From an uncultured Eubacteriales bacterium (GTDB lineage Bacteria; Bacillota; Clostridia; Oscillospirales; Acutalibacteraceae), in assembly GCA_900316925.1 (NCBI GenBank), contig ONEU01000213.1, forward strand, positions 1 to 16,817: 16,817 nucleotides of DNA, given 5' to 3'. The position numbers and the translations under genes were made by a program. This document shows positions 13,790 to 16,817 of this stretch, one piece after another; the stretch's first letter is position 1; the number at the start of each line of letters is the position of its first letter. Under the pieces are notes generated by a model. That model saw only the letters and a list, made by a program, of their open reading frames with translations. It was not told the DNA's origin and made no database searches.

Positions 13790-14358
13790 AGGGAATCAGG
13801 GTAGGCTTTGCAATGTGCGGTTCGTTCTGCACCTTTGGCAAGGCACTGCCGCAAATGGAGGAACTGATCCGGCAGGGTTATGAGGTACTGCCCATTATGT
13901 CGTATCATGCATATACAACGGACACCAGATTCGGAAAAGCCGGTGATTTCATTGAAAGGATCGAGGCACTCTGCGGCAGGAAGATCATAGCGGGGATCGA
14001 CACAGCCGAGCCCATCGGTCCCAAGGGGATGACGGATATCATGGTCGTGGCGCCCTGTACCGGCAATACCGCCGCCAAGCTCGCCCATGCCGTGACGGAT
14101 ACCCCCGTGACGATGGCGGTGAAGTCGCACCTGAGGCAGTCAAAACCGGTGCTGCTCTGCCTGGCCACGAATGATGCATTGGGGGCTTCGGCACAGAATA
14201 TCGGCCGGCTGATGAACACCCGGCACTATTATTTTGTTCCCTTTGGTCAGGATGATCCGAAGAAGAAGCCTAATTCGCTGGTGGCGGATTTTTCACGGCT
14301 CATCCCGGCACTGGAGGCCGCTTTACAGGGAAGGCAGCTCCAGCCGGTTATTTTATAG
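13786..14358 (+). CDS. dpaB: Dipicolinate synthase subunit B (flavoprotein)
   Basis: Flavoprotein subunit of dipicolinate synthase, 190 residues, partner of the preceding gene. It belongs to the flavoprotein/PPC-decarboxylase-like fold. The N-terminal GFAMCGSFCTF (7-17) and VVAPCTGNTAAKLAHAVTDTPVTMA (87-111) are the flavin-binding segments, and KSHLR with LLCLATNDALG is typical of SpoVFB. It is translationally coupled to dpaA through the ATGA overlap, with GGAGGAAGG just upstream inside dpaA. No asd, dapG or dapA gene follows, unlike the Bacillus cluster. A terminator comes directly after. Confidence 0.93.
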   Translation: MKGIRVGFAMCGSFCTFGKALPQMEELIRQGYEVLPIMSYHAYTTDTRFGKAGDFIERIEALCGRKIIAGIDTAEPIGPKGMTDIMVVAPCTGNTAAKLAHAVTDTPVTMAVKSHLRQSKPVLLCLATNDALGASAQNIGRLMNTRHYYFVPFGQDDPKKKPNSLVADFSRLIPALEAALQGRQLQPVIL

Positions 14359-14360
14359 CG

Positions 14361-14402
14361 CAAAAAACGGCAATACAGAGATCTCTCTGCATTGCCGTTT
14401 GT
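14361..14402. terminator. Bidirectional terminator between dpaB and the minus-strand gene
   Basis: AAACGGCAAT (14365-14374) and ATTGCCGTTT (14391-14400) form the lower stem, and CAGAGA/TCTCTG closes most of the rest. On the minus strand the stem runs into TTTTTT, a good terminator for the upstream-reading gene. On the plus strand it runs into GTTTGTG, a weaker one for dpaB. Confidence 0.85.
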
Positions 14403-14418
14403 GTCGGTTTATGCGGTT

Positions 14419-16817
14419 TTATTTGCTTGTTTTGCTGGCGGTACTGGATGTACTGGGCTTTGAAGCGGCGGTGTCGGCGGTATAGGTCTTGTTGGCTTCG
14501 ATCTTCATAGCATCCTCGTCTTTTGCGGGATATCTATGGGTGTTAGCACCGTCATTGAAGACGACCTTACCGTCTTTCAGGTTTTCACTGACAGTATAAG
14601 TATAGTTCTTGCCTTCGCCCTTTGTCATCTTTTCGCCCGGCCAGTCGGCATTCTTCTTGTCGCCGGAGATAACGTATGCGTAAACATCATCCGTCCAGGA
14701 ATCCGGCTTGGTGAAGGAGATATCCACCGTCTTGGGATTCAGGATACCGCTGGTGAAGATGTAGATCGCCACACCCACGATCAGGAGAATCAGGATGACC
14801 ACGATGATGATCGGACCGAGATTCTTGTTGGCAGCTTTGGGGGCGGTAACGGTATCGACGTTTGCACCGCGGAGCTGCTTGCCGTCGAACTTCATGGGCT
14901 TGACCTCTACCTTCTCTGCCTCGGCAAGAAGGTCTTCGGTCTCTCTGGTCTGCTTGGAGATGGACTGATCCTCACGGATCTGTCTGTGCAGGTTATGTAC
15001 ATAGGAATCGGTATCGAAATTACGATCGGAGGTGCCCTGCGGCGGCAGATTTTCCAATCTCTCGCCGGTAGGTGTCAGTTCTCTGTGCTCCTGCTGGATG
15101 GGCTGAAGCTCCACTCTGCCGTTACGCTGCGGACGTCCCTGCTGGGGTCTTTGCTGCGGTCTGCCCTGGGGAGGACGCTGCTGCGGCATGGGCGGTCTGC
15201 CCACGGGAGCACCAAAATCACCCGGGTTGGAGGACCACTGCCTCTGCTGCGGACGTCCCTGCTGCGGTCTGCCCTGAGGAGGACGCTGCTGCGGCTGTCT
15301 CGGCTGCTGCTGTCTGGGCTGCTGGGGAGCAGGAGCACCCTGCTGTGCGCTGAAATCGTTAGGATTTGAAGACCACTGGCGCTTCGGAGCCGGGGCGGGT
15401 TGAGGAGCGGGGGCAGCAGGCTGAGGAGCCGGAGCGGCTGCCTGCTGGTTATTGAAATCATTAGGATTTGAAGACCACTGGCGCTTCGGAGCCGGAGTGG
15501 GCTGAGGAGCGGGGGCAGCGGGCTGAGGAGCCGGAGCGGCTGCCTGCGGGTTATTGAAATCATTAGGGTTTGCAGACCACTGACGTTTCGGAGCCTGAGC
15601 AGGCTGAGGAGAGGGAGCTGCAGGCTGAGGAGCGGGAGCTGCGGGCTGGGGAGCGGGAGCAACAGGCTGGGGAGCGGGTGCTACAGGCTGGGGAGCGGGA
15701 GCTACGGGCTGAGGAGCCGGAGCAGCGGGTCTCTGTACGGTGATATTCGGCTGCTGCACGGGAGCAGCGGGTCTCTGTACGGTGATATTCGGCTGCTGCA
15801 CGGGAGCAGCGGGTCTTTGAACGGTAATGTTCGGCTGTTGTACGGGAGCAGCAGGCTGTCTTTGCTGGCTGACCGGTGTGGACCAGCCGCCCTGCTGCTG
15901 AGGCTGCTGGGGAGCAGCGGCATAAGCAGCCTGAGCGCTTCTCGGGGGAGCGGCATCAGAACTGGAAATATCGGGAAGTGCATTTTCAATGCGCTCACCC
16001 TGGATGGGGGTAAGCGGAACGGCCGGCGTATTGCGGATCTGTTCAATGGTGACCTCACGCTCCACCTGCATGGGCGGCAGCACGCCTGTGATCTGCTGCT
16101 GCTGGATGGGGGTGAGCGGAACGGCCGGTGTATTGGCAATCGTAGAAAGCGGCACGGGAGCGTCAAGCTGCATCGGAGGCAGCACGCTGTTGTCCGAACC
16201 GTTGGGAATCTCGGGAAGGTTGTCGATATCATTGACACGCTGATTCAGATCGACCTGGGGTGCCCTGGGGGTATTCCTCTGCTGGAAGGCGGCAAAAATA
16301 CCGCTCTGCTGTTGAGCAGCGGCCTGCTGCTGTGCCTGGAGCTGTGCCATTCTGGCGGCCTCTGCCTGCTGTGCCTGGAACTGTGCCATTCTGGCAGCTT
16401 CTGCCTGCTGTGCCTGTAGCTGCGCGATTCTGGCGGCTTCTGCCTGCTGCTGTGCCTGGAGCTGTGCCAATCTGGCGGCCTCTGCCTGCTGTGCCTGGAG
16501 CTGTGCGATCCTGGCAGCCTCTGCGGCTCTGGCCTGTTCCTCGGCAAGTCTGGCAGCTTCTGCGGCTCTGGCCTGCTCTTCGGCGATCCTGGCGGCTTCT
16601 GCGGCTTTTGCCTGCTCTTCGGCAATACGGGCTTCTTCGGCCAGACGGGCTTCTTCAGCGGCCTTGGCTTCTTCCTCTGCCCGGAGTGCTTCTTCTGCGA
16701 GGCGTTCTTCCTCTAATTGTTCTGATGTTTTGCCGTCCTTCATGTTGAAGTTACAGAAGGGGCAATTCTGTCCGTTATTGATGATACGATTTCCACACTC
16801 GGGGCAATTGATTAACA
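14419..16817 (-). CDS. Zinc-ribbon, coiled-coil, Pro/Gln-repeat membrane protein with C-terminal CBM26-like starch-binding module (start just outside window)
   Basis: The reading frame stays open to the window edge. Its last two visible bases are TG before TTA ATC AAT, so one more base (A) at 16818 would give an ATG and a protein of about 799 residues. Order of parts: zinc ribbon with CPECG and CPFC (about residues 5-22); Ala/Glu/Arg then Ala/Gln repeats likely forming a coiled coil (about 30-170); a Pro/Gln-rich low-complexity region with several tandem repeats and four QWSxNPxDF motifs; one TM segment (about 667-692); an outside domain (about 694-775) and a Ser/Thr tail. The outside domain, SWTDDVYAYVISGD, NADWPGEKMTKGEG and VVFNDG, matches the pattern of family 26 starch-binding modules. 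The zinc ribbon should face the cytoplasm. It may be a surface starch sensor or anchor; no catalytic domain is visible. An ATG at 16743 is an internal alternative but would drop the zinc ribbon. Confidence 0.85.
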   Translation of the reverse strand, partial: LINCPECGNRIINNGQNCPFCNFNMKDGKTSEQLEEERLAEEALRAEEEAKAAEEARLAEEARIAEEQAKAAEAARIAEEQARAAEAARLAEEQARAAEAARIAQLQAQQAEAARLAQLQAQQQAEAARIAQLQAQQAEAARMAQFQAQQAEAARMAQLQAQQQAAAQQQSGIFAAFQQRNTPRAPQVDLNQRVNDIDNLPEIPNGSDNSVLPPMQLDAPVPLSTIANTPAVPLTPIQQQQITGVLPPMQVEREVTIEQIRNTPAVPLTPIQGERIENALPDISSSDAAPPRSAQAAYAAAPQQPQQQGGWSTPVSQQRQPAAPVQQPNITVQRPAAPVQQPNITVQRPAAPVQQPNITVQRPAAPAPQPVAPAPQPVAPAPQPVAPAPQPAAPAPQPAAPSPQPAQAPKRQWSANPNDFNNPQAAAPAPQPAAPAPQPTPAPKRQWSSNPNDFNNQQAAAPAPQPAAPAPQPAPAPKRQWSSNPNDFSAQQGAPAPQQPRQQQPRQPQQRPPQGRPQQGRPQQRQWSSNPGDFGAPVGRPPMPQQRPPQGRPQQRPQQGRPQRNGRVELQPIQQEHRELTPTGERLENLPPQGTSDRNFDTDSYVHNLHRQIREDQSISKQTRETEDLLAEAEKVEVKPMKFDGKQLRGANVDTVTAPKAANKNLGPIIIVVILILLIVGVAIYIFTSGILNPKTVDISFTKPDSWTDDVYAYVISGDKKNADWPGEKMTKGEGKNYTYTVSENLKDGKVVFNDGANTHRYPAKDEDAMKIEANKTYTADTAASKPSTSSTASKTSK
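15352..15640 (-). repeat. Three tandem 102-bp coding repeats (QWSxNPxDF units)
   Basis: The same segment restarts at 15352, 15454 and 15556, exactly 102 bases (34 codons) apart. Each unit encodes APKRQWSxNPNDF followed by an Ala-Pro-Gln spacer. A fourth, diverged copy of the motif (QWSSNPGDFG) lies near 15215-15245. Near identity at the DNA level suggests recent expansion. Confidence 0.85.
15727..15852 (-). repeat. Three tandem 42-bp coding repeats
   Basis: GGGTCTCTGTACGGTGATAT-type units start at 15727, 15769 and 15811, each 42 bases (14 codons), encoding PAAPVQQPNITVQR. The first two are nearly identical and the third has diverged by several bases. Next to them, 15640-15726 encodes a shorter APxPQPVAP run. 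Confidence 0.85.
16318..16640 (-). repeat. Coding repeats of 36-39 bp giving an Ala/Glu/Gln coiled coil
   Basis: Successive units encode AEAARxAEEQAR (12 residues), then QAEAARxAQLQAQ (12-13 residues). The codon-level similarity between neighbours is high. The pattern of small, charged and hydrophobic residues suits a long helix or coiled coil on the cytoplasmic side. Confidence 0.75.

Noticed and set aside
14536..15369. 277-codon plus-strand open frame opposite the repeat protein
   Set aside because: The repetitive, biased composition of the minus-strand gene keeps several antisense frames open; none has a ribosome site or recognisable domain.
15727..15852. Regular 42-bp repeats considered as a CRISPR array
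   Set aside because: Units are directly contiguous without unique spacers, are multiples of three and encode PAAPVQQPNITVQR in frame; no cas genes are nearby.

Overview
The window reads as chromosome of a spore-forming Gram-positive anaerobe of the Clostridia, most likely an Oscillospiraceae/Ruminococcus-type gut bacterium. The evidence is a dipicolinate synthase pair (dpaA-dpaB), strong AGGAGG-type ribosome sites, consensus TTGACA/TATAAT promoters, U-tract terminators, and a membrane protein carrying a CBM26-like starch-binding module. The lineage is inferred from gene content only; no database was searched. I see no phage, insertion sequence, CRISPR array or other mobile element.

Layout. 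(1) 1-447: two divergent tRNA genes, tRNA-Leu(GAG) on the minus strand (cut by the window edge) and tRNA-Ser(CGA) on the plus strand. Each has a near-perfect promoter, and the Ser tRNA is preceded by an unusually long (~120 nt) structured leader. (2) 448-715: no gene; it holds an imperfect 38-base hairpin and a promoter whose -35 box sits inside an inverted repeat. (3) 716-3622: a two-gene unit made of a CASTOR/POLLUX-like RCK ion channel and a hypothetical protein with a weak HhH-GPD DNA-glycosylase resemblance. (4) 3678-6619: galE (minus), a secreted C39-like cysteine peptidase (plus) and class II fructose-bisphosphate aldolase (minus), separated by clear promoters and terminators. (5) 6924-8516: ilvA-ridA, threonine dehydratase with the deaminase that clears its reactive enamine product. 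(6) 8767-10097: a NudC-like Nudix hydrolase overlapping a membrane-anchored VanY-family protein that has lost its zinc ligands. (7) 10142-12659: a LytTR regulator with three TGCAA boxes spaced exactly 21 bp apart upstream, a two-TM membrane partner, and a YlmH S4 protein. (8) 12941-14358: dpaA-dpaB. (9) 14419-window end: a ~799-residue zinc-ribbon / coiled-coil / Pro-Gln-repeat / TM / starch-binding protein on the minus strand, whose start codon appears to lie one base outside the window.

The best candidates for something not well described are the LytTR regulator plus membrane protein with its phased operator (10142-11864), which resembles the streptococcal HdrRM/BrsRM type of regulator/membrane-inhibitor pair but with a different, large extracellular partner; the zinc-ribbon to starch-binding-module protein with repeated QWSxNPxDF motifs; and the ligand-less VanY pseudopeptidase. 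The remaining genes are mostly core metabolism and sporulation functions in ordinary arrangements.
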